A stretch of DNA of 64,000 nt from Breoghania sp963678585 (lineage in GTDB: Bacteria > Pseudomonadota > Alphaproteobacteria > Rhizobiales > Stappiaceae), in assembly GCA_963678585.2 (NCBI GenBank), contig CAXXGA010000002.1, forward strand, positions 186,001 through 250,000, in the 5' to 3' direction. The notes under the pieces are model-generated. The model did not search any database, was not told the origin of the DNA, and saw nothing but the letters and a program-made list of their open reading frames with translations. The translations under genes were made by a program, and so were the position numbers. Shown here in pieces: positions 25,778 to 34,637 of the stretch; positions within the stretch are counted from its first letter, which is position 1, and each line of letters starts with the position of its first letter.

Positions 25778-27166
25778 ATGTCGGAAACCGTGAAACTCGT
25801 CTCTCCCGTCGATGGCTCGATCTATATCGAGCGCCCCGTGGCTACAGTCGGCGAGATCGCCGGGGCGGTCGCCGCCGCAAAGGCGGCGCAGGCGGACTGG
25901 GCGCAGGTCTCCGTCACTGAGCGCGGCAAGCTGTGCATCGCAGCCCTTGAGGCGCTGCTCGCCATGGGCGAGGAAATCGTGCCGGAGCTTGCCTGGCAGA
26001 TGGGCCGTCCGGTGCGCTACGGCGGCGAGATGGGCGGCGTGGAAGAACGCGCCCGCTACATGGTCGAGCTTGCCGAAAACGCCCTGAAAGACGTGATCCC
26101 TGCGCCCAAACCCGGCTTCACCCGCTATGTGAAGCGCGTGCCGCTGGGCGTCGTCCTTGTGATTGCGCCGTGGAACTATCCCTTCCTGACGGCGGTCAAC
26201 ACCATCATCCCGGCGCTGATGGCGGGCAACGCGGTGATCCTGAAGCACGCGGCGCAGACCCTGCTGGTGGGCGAGCGCTTCCAGAAAGCCTTTAATGCGG
26301 CGGGCCTGCCCAAGGGCCTCTTCCAGAACATCGTGCTCTCGCACGCCCAGACCGAAGCACTGCTCGGCTCCGGCGATATCGACCACATCAATTTCACCGG
26401 CTCGGTTGCCGGTGGCCGGGCGATTGAACGCGCGGCGGCGGGTACCTTCGCCACCATGGGGCTCGAGCTTGGCGGTAAGGATCCGGCACTTGTGCGCGCC
26501 GATGCCGATCTCGACTACACGATTGCCAATCTCGTGGACGGCGCCTTCTTCAATTCCGGCCAGTGCTGTTGCGGCATCGAGCGCATATACGTGCATGAGC
26601 ACGTTTATGATCGCTTCGTCGAAGGTTTCGTCGATCTGACCAACCAGTATGTGCTCGGAAATCCGCTGGAAGAGGCGACGACGCTCGGGCCGATGGCGCA
26701 GGCGCGCTTCGCCGACTGGGTGCGCGAACAGACCGGCGAGGCCCTTCGCAAAGGGGCAAAGCCGATGATCGATAGCTCGAAATACGATCTCGACAAGCCC
26801 GGTTCGCCCTATATCGCGCCGCAGGTGCTGACCCACGTCGATCACCAGATGTCGGTGATGCGCGAGGAAAGCTTCGGCCCCGTCGTCGGCATCATGAAGG
26901 TGCATGGCGACGAGGATGCGCTGACGCTGATGAACGACAGCCCCTACGGCCTGACCGCCTCCATCTGGACGTCGGACGAGGAAGCCGCCGCCTCCATCGG
27001 AGACCGGGTGGAAACCGGCACGGTCTTCATGAACCGCTGCGACTATGTCGATCCGGGGTTGGTGTGGACCGGTGTCAAGGATACCGGCAAGGGCGGGGCG
27101 CTGTCCTCCATCGGCTACGAGCATCTGACGCGGCCGAAATCCTATCACCTGAAGACGGCGCTCTGA
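25778..27166 (+). CDS. NAD(P)-dependent aldehyde dehydrogenase
   Basis: This 462-residue member of the ALDH superfamily has catalytic Cys264 in FFNSGQCCCGIERIYV, general-base Glu230 in LELGGKDP, and the cofactor region FTGSVAGGRAIE. An unusual run of three cysteines (263-265) surrounds the nucleophile. In context it would oxidise the aldehyde formed by the iron alcohol dehydrogenase encoded next, giving the carboxylic acid. The gene is in the same orientation and spacing as the rest of the putative pathway operon. Confidence 0.93.
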   Translation: MSETVKLVSPVDGSIYIERPVATVGEIAGAVAAAKAAQADWAQVSVTERGKLCIAALEALLAMGEEIVPELAWQMGRPVRYGGEMGGVEERARYMVELAENALKDVIPAPKPGFTRYVKRVPLGVVLVIAPWNYPFLTAVNTIIPALMAGNAVILKHAAQTLLVGERFQKAFNAAGLPKGLFQNIVLSHAQTEALLGSGDIDHINFTGSVAGGRAIERAAAGTFATMGLELGGKDPALVRADADLDYTIANLVDGAFFNSGQCCCGIERIYVHEHVYDRFVEGFVDLTNQYVLGNPLEEATTLGPMAQARFADWVREQTGEALRKGAKPMIDSSKYDLDKPGSPYIAPQVLTHVDHQMSVMREESFGPVVGIMKVHGDEDALTLMNDSPYGLTASIWTSDEEAAASIGDRVETGTVFMNRCDYVDPGLVWTGVKDTGKGGALSSIGYEHLTRPKSYHLKTAL

Positions 27167-27286
27167 CCGGCGCACCTCGAACAGATCTCAAGCGCGGCCG
27201 ACGAGGCGGGCCGCCCTTCTTTTTCCTGTCACAGCCACGCTCTTTCAGTCACAGCCCATTCTCTAGGTCAAAGCTACGGGTCCAAC

Positions 27287-28453
27287 ATGACGACATCGCC
27301 CACTGCCAACTGGTCCTACCCCACCTCCATCCGTTTCGGCGCGGGCCGTATCGGTGAGCTTGCCCGCGCGGCGAAATTCGCAGGCTTCTCCCGCCCGCTC
27401 TTCGTCACCGATCCCGGTCTCGCCGGTTTGCCGATCACAGCCGCCGCGATGGACGTGCTGAAGACGGAAGGCATGGAGGCGCAGCTTTTCTCCGACGTGC
27501 AGCCCAACCCCGTCTCCGCCAATGTCGCGGCGGGCGTGGAAGCTTACAAGGCGGGCGGGCATGACGGCGTGATCGCTTTCGGTGGCGGCTCGGCGCTCGA
27601 TGCGGGCAAGTGCATCGCCTTCATGACCGGCCAGACCCGGCCGATCTGGGATTTCGAGGATGTGGGCGACTGGTGGAAGCGCGCTGATCCCGATGGCATC
27701 GCCCCCATCGTCGCCGTACCGACCACGGCGGGCACCGGCTCGGAAGTGGGCCGCGCGGGCGTGATCTCCAACGAGGAGACCCACACCAAGAAGGTCATCT
27801 TCCACCCGCTGATGCTGCCCAAGGTGGTGATCTGCGATCCGGAACTGACCGTCGGCATGCCGCCCGCGATTACCGCCGGTACGGGCATGGATGCGCTCGC
27901 CCATTGCCTTGAAGCCTATTGCGCGCCCTCCTATCACCCGATGTCGGAAGGCATCGCGCTGGAAGGCATGCGGCTCGTCAAGGAAGCCCTGCCGCGCGCC
28001 TATGCGGACGGTACCGATATCGAGGCCCGCGCGCACATGATGTCGGCCGCCGCCATGGGCGCGACCGCCTTCCAGAAGGGGTTGGGCGCGATCCATTCGC
28101 TCTCCCATCCCGTCGGTGCGATCTACAACACCCATCACGGCCTGACCAACGCGGTCTTCATGCCTTATGTACTGATGCACAACCGCGCGGCCATCGAGGC
28201 CAAGATGGGCCGTCTTACCGCGTTCCTGGAACTGCCCGGGACCGGTTTCGACGGCTTCCTCGCATGGGTCATGGAGATGCGCAGCAACCTCGGCATTCCG
28301 CACACGCTCGCCGATCTGGGGCTCGATGGCGACAAGGCGGATCTGATCGCGGAAATGGCCGTTGTCGATCCGACGGCGGGCGGCAATCCGGTAAAGCTTA
28401 CCGTGGAGGGCGCGCGCGCCATCTTCGATGCTGCGATGACCGGGACGCTCTGA
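27287..28453 (+). CDS. Iron-containing alcohol dehydrogenase
   Basis: This 388-residue group III alcohol dehydrogenase has the NAD-binding GGGSALDAGKCIAF motif (about 98-111) and the metal-binding helices with the family signature AGTGMDALAHCLEAY and later HPVGAIYNTHHG, where the histidine ligands sit. These enzymes interconvert small alcohols and aldehydes. It is the last gene of the run beginning at 20287. A hairpin follows at 28481-28512. Confidence 0.93.
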   Translation: MTTSPTANWSYPTSIRFGAGRIGELARAAKFAGFSRPLFVTDPGLAGLPITAAAMDVLKTEGMEAQLFSDVQPNPVSANVAAGVEAYKAGGHDGVIAFGGGSALDAGKCIAFMTGQTRPIWDFEDVGDWWKRADPDGIAPIVAVPTTAGTGSEVGRAGVISNEETHTKKVIFHPLMLPKVVICDPELTVGMPPAITAGTGMDALAHCLEAYCAPSYHPMSEGIALEGMRLVKEALPRAYADGTDIEARAHMMSAAAMGATAFQKGLGAIHSLSHPVGAIYNTHHGLTNAVFMPYVLMHNRAAIEAKMGRLTAFLELPGTGFDGFLAWVMEMRSNLGIPHTLADLGLDGDKADLIAEMAVVDPTAGGNPVKLTVEGARAIFDAAMTGTL

Positions 28454-29235
28454 GCCTCGCAAGGCACGATGAATCCGGCAGGGGCGGTCGCGCGATGCGC
28501 CGCGGTCGCCCCTGAGCCGCTCCGTCCGGGTTTTCAAGCTGCCCCAGCTCCGAATTCCGCGCTTTAGATGACGCTGTATCTGACACGGTCCTGTCAGCTT
28601 TCGCGTGTAAAAACCCTATAAGAACCAAGAAAATACACGCATAGGTTGTATTTTCAGAAGTTAGACATTGTGTTTAGATGTACATTTTTTAATTTTGGAT
28701 CAATCGGTTATGTTGAGCTTTCTTGAATGACGCTTCGCCTATGCAAAAATAATTACAACCATATATAGAAATGTCGAATAACCCGTGTTATTTTCGTATT
28801 CGTCGGTAGGCAATGTTTTCAATGCCTGACCGGAAGGCAATCTTAAGTGTAACTCATAATTAATGGTGAGTTAACGGGTTGTCCGGGCAAATATAGTTTA
28901 AATCATAAGTGCAAGTATAGTGTCGGGATCATTCATATTGTATTTGTTATATTATATATTTCTGATCTCCCCAAAATCCGAGGCTCTTTAAATCCCGGCG
29001 CTCCGTTGCCGGTTCTCGCTTCCAATTGAGCCGGTTTGCGGAAAAACGTGGCCCTTCCCTTCGCTTTTGCGGGGAGGGAAGGGCGCCAATTCCTTTCATG
29101 TTCGTTCCCCCCACTTTGCGGGGCGGGCCGCGCGCCTTTGACCGCGCGGTCCGTTCCGGCCTTTTTCCCCTGGCGCGAACGAATGGCCTTCCTCAAATTG
29201 ACCTGACAAGCGCAGGCTGATAACGGCATGTCGCC
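28454..29235. other. 782-base spacer with an A+T-rich block and three hairpins
   Basis: No gene was found here. A GGGGCG/CGCCCC hairpin (28481-28512) lies 28 bases after the alcohol dehydrogenase stop and may be its terminator, though it has no T-run. From about 28560 to 28975 the sequence is strikingly A+T rich for this genome. Then come a 10-bp-stem hairpin at 29051-29084 and another at 29125-29152, the latter followed by TTTTT at 29162-29166, which looks like an intrinsic terminator on the plus strand with no obvious gene before it. Confidence 0.55.
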
Positions 29236-29898
29236 ATGCCCGATCAGCGCCCCTTCACATACGATCCGCCCACGGATCCGCTCACGATCCTGCACGAGGA
29301 TGCCGATATTCTCGTGGCAGCGAAGCCGTCGGGGCTTTTGTCCACGCCGGGCAAGGCGGCGGATCATGCCGACTGCATGATCTCCCGGCTGAACGTGCTC
29401 TACCCGGAAGCCACATTGGTTCATCGGCTCGATTGCCCGACCTCCGGCGTCATGGTCTTCGCCCGCAACCGCGCCAGTCACCGCCATCTGGGCCTGCAGT
29501 TCGAACGTCGCAAACTCTCGAAAACCTATGTCGCCCGCGTCTGGGGCGAGGTCGCGGAGGAAGAAGGCGTCATCGACAAGCCGATGCGCTGCGACTGGCC
29601 GAACCGCCCGCGCCAGATGATCGATTTCGAGCAGGGCCGCCCCGCGCTCACCCGCTGGCGCGTGGAGGCGCGCGAGGAGGGCGTGACCCGCGTCCGTCTC
29701 TTTCCCGAAACGGGCCGCTCGCACCAGCTTCGCGTTCACATGGCCGATCTCGGCCACCCCATCCTGGGCGACGCTTTCTATGCCGATAACGCCGCTTTTG
29801 CGGCTGCTCCGCGCCTCCAGCTTCACGCCGAAACCCTGACATTGCGCCATCCGGACGGCGGGGCGGAAATGACCTTCCGCGACCCGTCTCCGTTCTGA
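29236..29898 (+). CDS. rluA: Dual-specificity pseudouridine synthase RluA (23S rRNA U746 / tRNA U32)
   Basis: This 220-residue RluA-family protein has catalytic Asp66 in HRLDCPTSGVMVFARN. Very characteristic RluA-subfamily stretches are also present, such as KPSGLLSTPGKA, CDWPNRPRQ and GRSHQLRVHM. It isomerises specific uridines in 23S rRNA and tRNA anticodon arms. It stands alone between catabolic genes, and I see no functional link with its neighbours. Confidence 0.92.
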   Translation: MPDQRPFTYDPPTDPLTILHEDADILVAAKPSGLLSTPGKAADHADCMISRLNVLYPEATLVHRLDCPTSGVMVFARNRASHRHLGLQFERRKLSKTYVARVWGEVAEEEGVIDKPMRCDWPNRPRQMIDFEQGRPALTRWRVEAREEGVTRVRLFPETGRSHQLRVHMADLGHPILGDAFYADNAAFAAAPRLQLHAETLTLRHPDGGAEMTFRDPSPF

Positions 29899-30031
29899 TT
29901 TTCGCTCATTTGCTGCCTGAGCGGCCTTCAACTTCTTCCTATTGACAACCAACGCGCGCTTGACGTTGCGGCGTGGCAATGCTCAACCCATAACGACGCT
30001 CAGGGAGAGGGCGTGAATGGGGAGGGTAATG

Positions 30032-31645
30032 ATGGCACAGGAAGCGTACGACTATATCGTTGTGGGGTCCGGCTCTGCCGGGTCCGTACTGGCGAACCGT
30101 CTGTCGGCGGATCCGTCCAACCGCGTTCTCGTGCTGGAGGCAGGCGGCAAGGACGACTGGATCTGGTTCCACATTCCCGTCGGCTATCTCTTCGCCATCG
30201 GCAACCCGCGCTCCGACTGGTGCTTCAGGACCCGCTCCGAGCCCGGCCTCAACGGGCGTTCCCTCATCTATCCGCGCGGCAAGGTCATTGGCGGGTCATC
30301 GGCCATCAACGCCATGATCTATATCCGCGGTCAGGCGGGCGATTACGACCACTGGCGTCAGCTCGGCCTCAACGGCTGGGGCTGGGAGGACGTCTTTCCG
30401 ATCTTCAAGGGTCACGAGGATCACTTCCTCGGCGAGAGCGATATCCACGGGTCCGGCGGCGAATGGCGTGTGGAGGCCCCGCGCGTGCGCTGGGACATTC
30501 TCGACCGCTACCGCGACGCGGCGATTGAATGCGGCGTGCCGGGCATCACCGATTTCAACAGCGGCGACAATGAAGGCGCCTCCTATTTTCAGGTGAACCA
30601 GCGCCGCGGCGTGCGCTGGTCGGCCGCTCGCGGGTTCCTCAAACCCGTCCTGAACCGCCCGAACCTCACTCTTGAGACCGGCTGCGCCGTCGACAAGCTG
30701 ACGTTTGAAGGCAACCGCGTCACCGGCGTTGAATGGATACAGGACGGTGTCCGCCGCTCGGCAACCGCGAAACGCGAGGTCGTTCTGGCCTCCGGCTCCA
30801 TCGGCTCGGTGCAGATCCTCCAGCGCTCCGGCATCGGCGACGGGGAGCACCTCTCCTCGCTGGGTATCCCGGTCGTGGCCGACAGGAAGGGCGTCGGCGC
30901 GAACCTTCAGGATCACCTGCAGCTTCGCATGATCTACAAGGTCTCCGGCGTACGCACGCTCAACGAGACCTACCACAACCTCTTCCGTCGGGCGTGGATG
31001 GGCATCGAATATGCGCTGAACCGCTCCGGCCCGCTGACCATGGCGCCTTCGCAGCTCGGCATCTTCACCCGCTCCGGCGAGGACGTGGACCGCGCCGACC
31101 TGCAATTCCACGTCCAGCCGCTCTCGCTCGACAAGTTCGGCGATCCGCTGCACAGGTTCCCCGCCTTCACCACCAGCGTGTGCAACCTGCGCCCTGAAAG
31201 CCGCGGCCATATCCGCATCACGACGCCGGATCTGGATGCCGCACCCGAAATCGCGCCCAATTACCTCTCCCATGAGCGCGACCGCGAGGTTGCCGCACGT
31301 TCCCTGCGCATCGCGCGCAAGATCACCGCAGCCCCGGCGCTTGCCCCCTTCAAGCCGCAGGAATATCTCCCCGGTCCCTCCGTCGGCGACGACGATGCGT
31401 CGCTTGCAAGGGCTGCGGGCGATATCGGCACGACCATTTTCCACCCCGTCGGTACGGCAAAGATGGGGCTCGCCTCCGATCCGGGCGCAGTCGTCGACGA
31501 GCGGCTCCGCGTCTTCGGCGTGGAAGGCCTGCGCGTGGCCGATGCCTCCATCATGCCCACCATCACCTCCGGCAACACCAACTCACCCACGATCATGATC
31601 GCCGACAAGGCGTCGAAGATGATCCTTGAAGACAATCGCGGCTGA
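30032..31645 (+). CDS. GMC-family FAD-dependent oxidoreductase (choline dehydrogenase-like)
   Basis: This 537-residue flavoprotein has the N-terminal dinucleotide motif YIVVGSGSAGSVLANRL, the GMC signatures GKVIGGSSAINAMIYIRG and ASGSIGSVQILQRSGIG, and the C-terminal active-site regions FHPVGTAKMG and TSGNTNSPTIMIAD containing the catalytic His/Asn pair. It would oxidise an alcohol and pass electrons to the respiratory chain or a quinone. The start is ambiguous among ATGs at 30017, 30029 and 30032. GGAGGG five bases before 30032 favours that one. It precedes the acyl-CoA enzyme gene by 58 bases. Confidence 0.92.
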   Translation: MAQEAYDYIVVGSGSAGSVLANRLSADPSNRVLVLEAGGKDDWIWFHIPVGYLFAIGNPRSDWCFRTRSEPGLNGRSLIYPRGKVIGGSSAINAMIYIRGQAGDYDHWRQLGLNGWGWEDVFPIFKGHEDHFLGESDIHGSGGEWRVEAPRVRWDILDRYRDAAIECGVPGITDFNSGDNEGASYFQVNQRRGVRWSAARGFLKPVLNRPNLTLETGCAVDKLTFEGNRVTGVEWIQDGVRRSATAKREVVLASGSIGSVQILQRSGIGDGEHLSSLGIPVVADRKGVGANLQDHLQLRMIYKVSGVRTLNETYHNLFRRAWMGIEYALNRSGPLTMAPSQLGIFTRSGEDVDRADLQFHVQPLSLDKFGDPLHRFPAFTTSVCNLRPESRGHIRITTPDLDAAPEIAPNYLSHERDREVAARSLRIARKITAAPALAPFKPQEYLPGPSVGDDDASLARAAGDIGTTIFHPVGTAKMGLASDPGAVVDERLRVFGVEGLRVADASIMPTITSGNTNSPTIMIADKASKMILEDNRG

Positions 31646-31703
31646 CCGGACGGCCAGTCGCTCAGAACTATTTCGAACGAAAGAGAAAGAAACGGGATCC
31701 CGT

Positions 31704-33770
31704 ATGTCCAACGAGAAAAACACGGACACTGTGCACGTCGAATATCGCACCGCCGCCAAAGGCGACATCGCGGTGCTCACCATCGATTTTCCGCCCGTCA
31801 ACGCAGGCTCCACCGCCATGCGCACGGCGCTTATGGCCGCCCTTGAAGGGCTCGACCCGGCGCGTCTTGCAGGCGTGGTCCTGACGGGGGCCGGCGGCAA
31901 TTTCGTCGGCGGGGCGGATATCCGCGAATTCGACGCGCCCGCCGTTCCCCCGCACCTGCCCGATGTCCTCGCGAAGATCGAGGATCTGCCCGTGCCGGTG
32001 GTCGCCGCCATGGAAGGTGCGGCCCTGGGCGGCGGGTACGAATTGGCGCTGGGTTGCGATGCCCGCGTGGCCGCTCCGCGCGCTGTCGTGGGCCTGCCGG
32101 AAGCGACCCTCGGCCTCATCCCCGGCTCCGGCGGCGGCGTACGCGTCTCCCGTCTCGTGGGCGAGGTGCGCGCCATCGAACTGGTCACTTCCGGCCGCCG
32201 GGTCAAATCGGCGGAGGCTCTGGAACTCGGCATGATCGATGCGATCGCCGAGGGCGACGTGGTGGAGGCCGCGATTGCCCATCTTGAGACGATGAACGGC
32301 CAAAAGCGCATCCTGCGCGATCTGCCCGCCCGTCCCGGCGAGCCGGAAGCGGTGGAGGCCGCCAAGGCTGCGGCGCTGAAGAAGGGTCGCGGCTCTCTGG
32401 CCGTCGCCGAGGCCATCGATGCCGTCCGTCAGGCGCAGACCCTGCCGGTGGGCGAGGCGCTGGCCGCCGAACGCGAAACGAGCCTGCGCATCCGCCGCGG
32501 GCCGCAGTCGCGCGCCTTGCGCCATCTCTTCTTCGCAGAACGCGCGGCGACCAAGCTGCCGGAAGGCGTTGAGCCGGGGAAGGTCGAAACCGTCGGCATC
32601 GTCGGCGGTGGGCGCATGGGGCAGGGCATCGCGCTCGCCTTCGCGCAGGCCGGTCTCACGGTGCGCATCGCCGAGCGCGACGCCACCTTCATGGCAAATG
32701 CGATGAAGGCGCTTGAGGCGGCAGCCGAGGATCTGGCCGCACGCGGGCGCATCGGTTCGGCTCAAGGCCTGATGGAGCGTCTGCTGCCCGGAGAGCTTGA
32801 GGCCATGGCCGATTGCGATCTTGTGGTGGAAGCGATCATCGAGGACATGGATGCGAAGAAGACGCTCTTCCGCCAGCTCGATCAGATACTCAGCGACGAT
32901 GCGATCCTTGCCACCAACACCTCCTATCTCGATATCGACGAGATCGCCGCGGCGACGAAACTGCCGGGCCGCGTGGCGGGGCTTCATTTCTTCAACCCGG
33001 CCAATGTCATGCGGCTGGTGGAAGTGATCGATGCGGACGCAACTACGCCGGAAGTGCTGGCGACGCTGGTCGCGCTCGCCAAGCGCATCCGCAAGCTGCC
33101 TGTGGTCGCCAAGGTCGGCGAGGGCTTCATCGGCAACCGGGTCTTTGCCGCCTATCGCCAGCAGGCGGAATTCCTGATCGAGGAAGGCGCGCTGCCCTGG
33201 GAGGTCGATGCGGCCATCGAGGGCTTCGGCTTCGCCATGGGCTTCTTCAAGGTCTACGATCTGGCCGGTCTCGACATCGCATGGGCGCGCCGCAAGCGGC
33301 TCGCACCCACCCGCGATCCCAAGGCCCGCTATGTCGAGATCCCGGACGTGCTGTGCGAGATGGAACGCTTCGGCCGCAAGACCGGAAGCGGCTGGTACGA
33401 CTATGCCTCCGGCAAGCCGGTGCCCGATCCGAAGACGGAAGAGGTGATTGCGAACGAGATGGCCCGCAAGGGCATCGAGGCACGCCAGTTCACAGCGGAC
33501 GAGATCGTCTCCCGCATCATGGCGGCCATCGTCAACGAGGCCGCACTCCTGCTGGGCGAGGGGATCGCCGCGCGTGCATCCGACGTCGATATCGTGCTGG
33601 TCAACGGCTACGGCTTCCCGAAACTCAAGGGCGGCCCGCTGCATTGGGCGGCAGCGCAGCCGCGCGAGGCGTTCCTGGCAAGCGTTGCCGCCATGGCGGA
33701 AGCCTCCGGTCACGGCATCGAGCCTGCCGCCAATCTGGAAGCTGTGCTGAAAGAGGCGGAAGAACTGTAA
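31704..33770 (+). CDS. Bifunctional enoyl-CoA hydratase / 3-hydroxyacyl-CoA dehydrogenase (FadJ-like)
   Basis: This 688-residue fusion has a crotonase domain at about 1-190 (LPVPVVAAMEGAALGGGYELALGCDARVA, catalytic Glu in LPEATLGLIPGSGG), an NAD-binding domain from about 296 (VGIVGGGRMGQGIALAFAQ) with catalytic His in GLHFFNPANVM, and a C-terminal 3-hydroxyacyl-CoA dehydrogenase domain. It performs the two middle steps of beta-oxidation or a related acyl-CoA route. The start at 31704 is taken because the earlier ATG at 31626 lies inside the GMC gene. It is followed by a thioesterase gene. Confidence 0.92.
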   Translation: MSNEKNTDTVHVEYRTAAKGDIAVLTIDFPPVNAGSTAMRTALMAALEGLDPARLAGVVLTGAGGNFVGGADIREFDAPAVPPHLPDVLAKIEDLPVPVVAAMEGAALGGGYELALGCDARVAAPRAVVGLPEATLGLIPGSGGGVRVSRLVGEVRAIELVTSGRRVKSAEALELGMIDAIAEGDVVEAAIAHLETMNGQKRILRDLPARPGEPEAVEAAKAAALKKGRGSLAVAEAIDAVRQAQTLPVGEALAAERETSLRIRRGPQSRALRHLFFAERAATKLPEGVEPGKVETVGIVGGGRMGQGIALAFAQAGLTVRIAERDATFMANAMKALEAAAEDLAARGRIGSAQGLMERLLPGELEAMADCDLVVEAIIEDMDAKKTLFRQLDQILSDDAILATNTSYLDIDEIAAATKLPGRVAGLHFFNPANVMRLVEVIDADATTPEVLATLVALAKRIRKLPVVAKVGEGFIGNRVFAAYRQQAEFLIEEGALPWEVDAAIEGFGFAMGFFKVYDLAGLDIAWARRKRLAPTRDPKARYVEIPDVLCEMERFGRKTGSGWYDYASGKPVPDPKTEEVIANEMARKGIEARQFTADEIVSRIMAAIVNEAALLLGEGIAARASDVDIVLVNGYGFPKLKGGPLHWAAAQPREAFLASVAAMAEASGHGIEPAANLEAVLKEAEEL

Positions 33771-33774
33771 CGAC

Positions 33775-33818
33775 AGCCCCTCTCCCGTTCGCATCGATGG
33801 GCGGGTGAGGGGGCTTTT
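33775..33818 (+). terminator. Intrinsic terminator after the fused hydratase/dehydrogenase gene
   Basis: AGCCCC(TC) with further pairing to CCCG forms a long stem with CGGG...GAGGGGGCT, followed by TTTT. It begins 4 bases after the stop codon. Confidence 0.7.
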
Positions 33819-33908
33819 CAAGGAGGGGGAAGACGCGATGTCCGGCAATTACCGGCGCGCCGGGGAAGTTGCGCGCGAATCTGTGAGCCCGTGCCGTGAG
33901 GGACGCTC

Positions 33909-34352
33909 ATGAGCGGCCGCCCGAAACCCTCTGCGCGCTCCGCCTATCGCGCCTTCCGCACCCTCCAGACCCGCTGGATGGACAACGATATCTACGGCCA
34001 CATGAACAACGTGGTCCATTATTCCCTTTTTGATACGGCGGTGAACGGCTGGCTGATCGAAAAGGGCGTGCTCGACATTCACGGTGGTGAGCGCGTGGGG
34101 CTGGTGGTGGAGACGGGCTGCCGCTATTTCGCGGAAATGGCCTTTCCCGATGTTGTCACCGCCGGTATCCGCGTCGCGCACAGGGGTACGTCCTCGGTGC
34201 GCTATGAGGTGGGGCTCTTCCGCAACGACGAAGAGACCGCCAGCGCGGAAGGGTTCTTCATCCATGTCTACGTGGAGCGCGCCACCCGCAAGCCGTTGCC
34301 GCTTGATCCGGGTCTTGCCGCCGTTCTGGAAGAAATCTCCGCGCCCACGTGA
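33909..34352 (+). CDS. Acyl-CoA thioesterase, 4HBT hotdog family
   Basis: This 147-residue single-hotdog protein has the 4-hydroxybenzoyl-CoA thioesterase motif DIYGHMNNVVHY, catalytic Asp27 being the first residue. It would hydrolyse a short or aromatic acyl-CoA, releasing CoA. It lies 138 bases after the hydratase/dehydrogenase, beyond a terminator, so it may have its own promoter while serving the same pathway. The physiological substrate is unknown. Confidence 0.88.
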   Translation: MSGRPKPSARSAYRAFRTLQTRWMDNDIYGHMNNVVHYSLFDTAVNGWLIEKGVLDIHGGERVGLVVETGCRYFAEMAFPDVVTAGIRVAHRGTSSVRYEVGLFRNDEETASAEGFFIHVYVERATRKPLPLDPGLAAVLEEISAPT

Positions 34353-34446
34353 GGGGCCGCCGGATGTGAATTTTTGCCGCAAGGTCGACGGATTGCTTCA
34401 AGGATGGCGCAGGACTGCGGGACGATGCCCGACGCAATTCGACCGG

Positions 34447-34458
34447 TTTTCGGGAAAA
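34447..34458. promoter_or_regulatory. Candidate operator TTTTCGGGAAAA upstream of the RND pump operon
   Basis: TTTTC-GG-GAAAA is an imperfect dyad 180 bases before the first adaptor gene. Nearly the same 11 bases occur at 40033-40043 upstream of the response-regulator operon, with similar flanks (a CCG or CCCG nearby and TTGA downstream). This pair suggests a common regulator, possibly the OmpR-type protein encoded at 40173 (inference). Confidence 0.4.
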
Positions 34459-34637
34459 CGCAGTTGAACTTAAATCCCCTTTGGGCGTTTAACTGAGCGG
34501 GTTAGAGGGGCTGTCCGGTGTCGCATCCGGGCCGTTCCGCATGTTGTCCGCGTCGTGAGTTTTTCCGCAATGTGCAGCAAACCGCCTGTCGAAATCAGCA
34601 GCGGAGACCGCCCTTGAGCTGCCTGCGCGAGAGGGAT

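Noticed and set aside
31668..33848. 726-residue minus-strand open frame
   Set aside because: It mirrors the hydratase/dehydrogenase gene. No motifs, and composition is typical of antisense frames in G+C-rich DNA.
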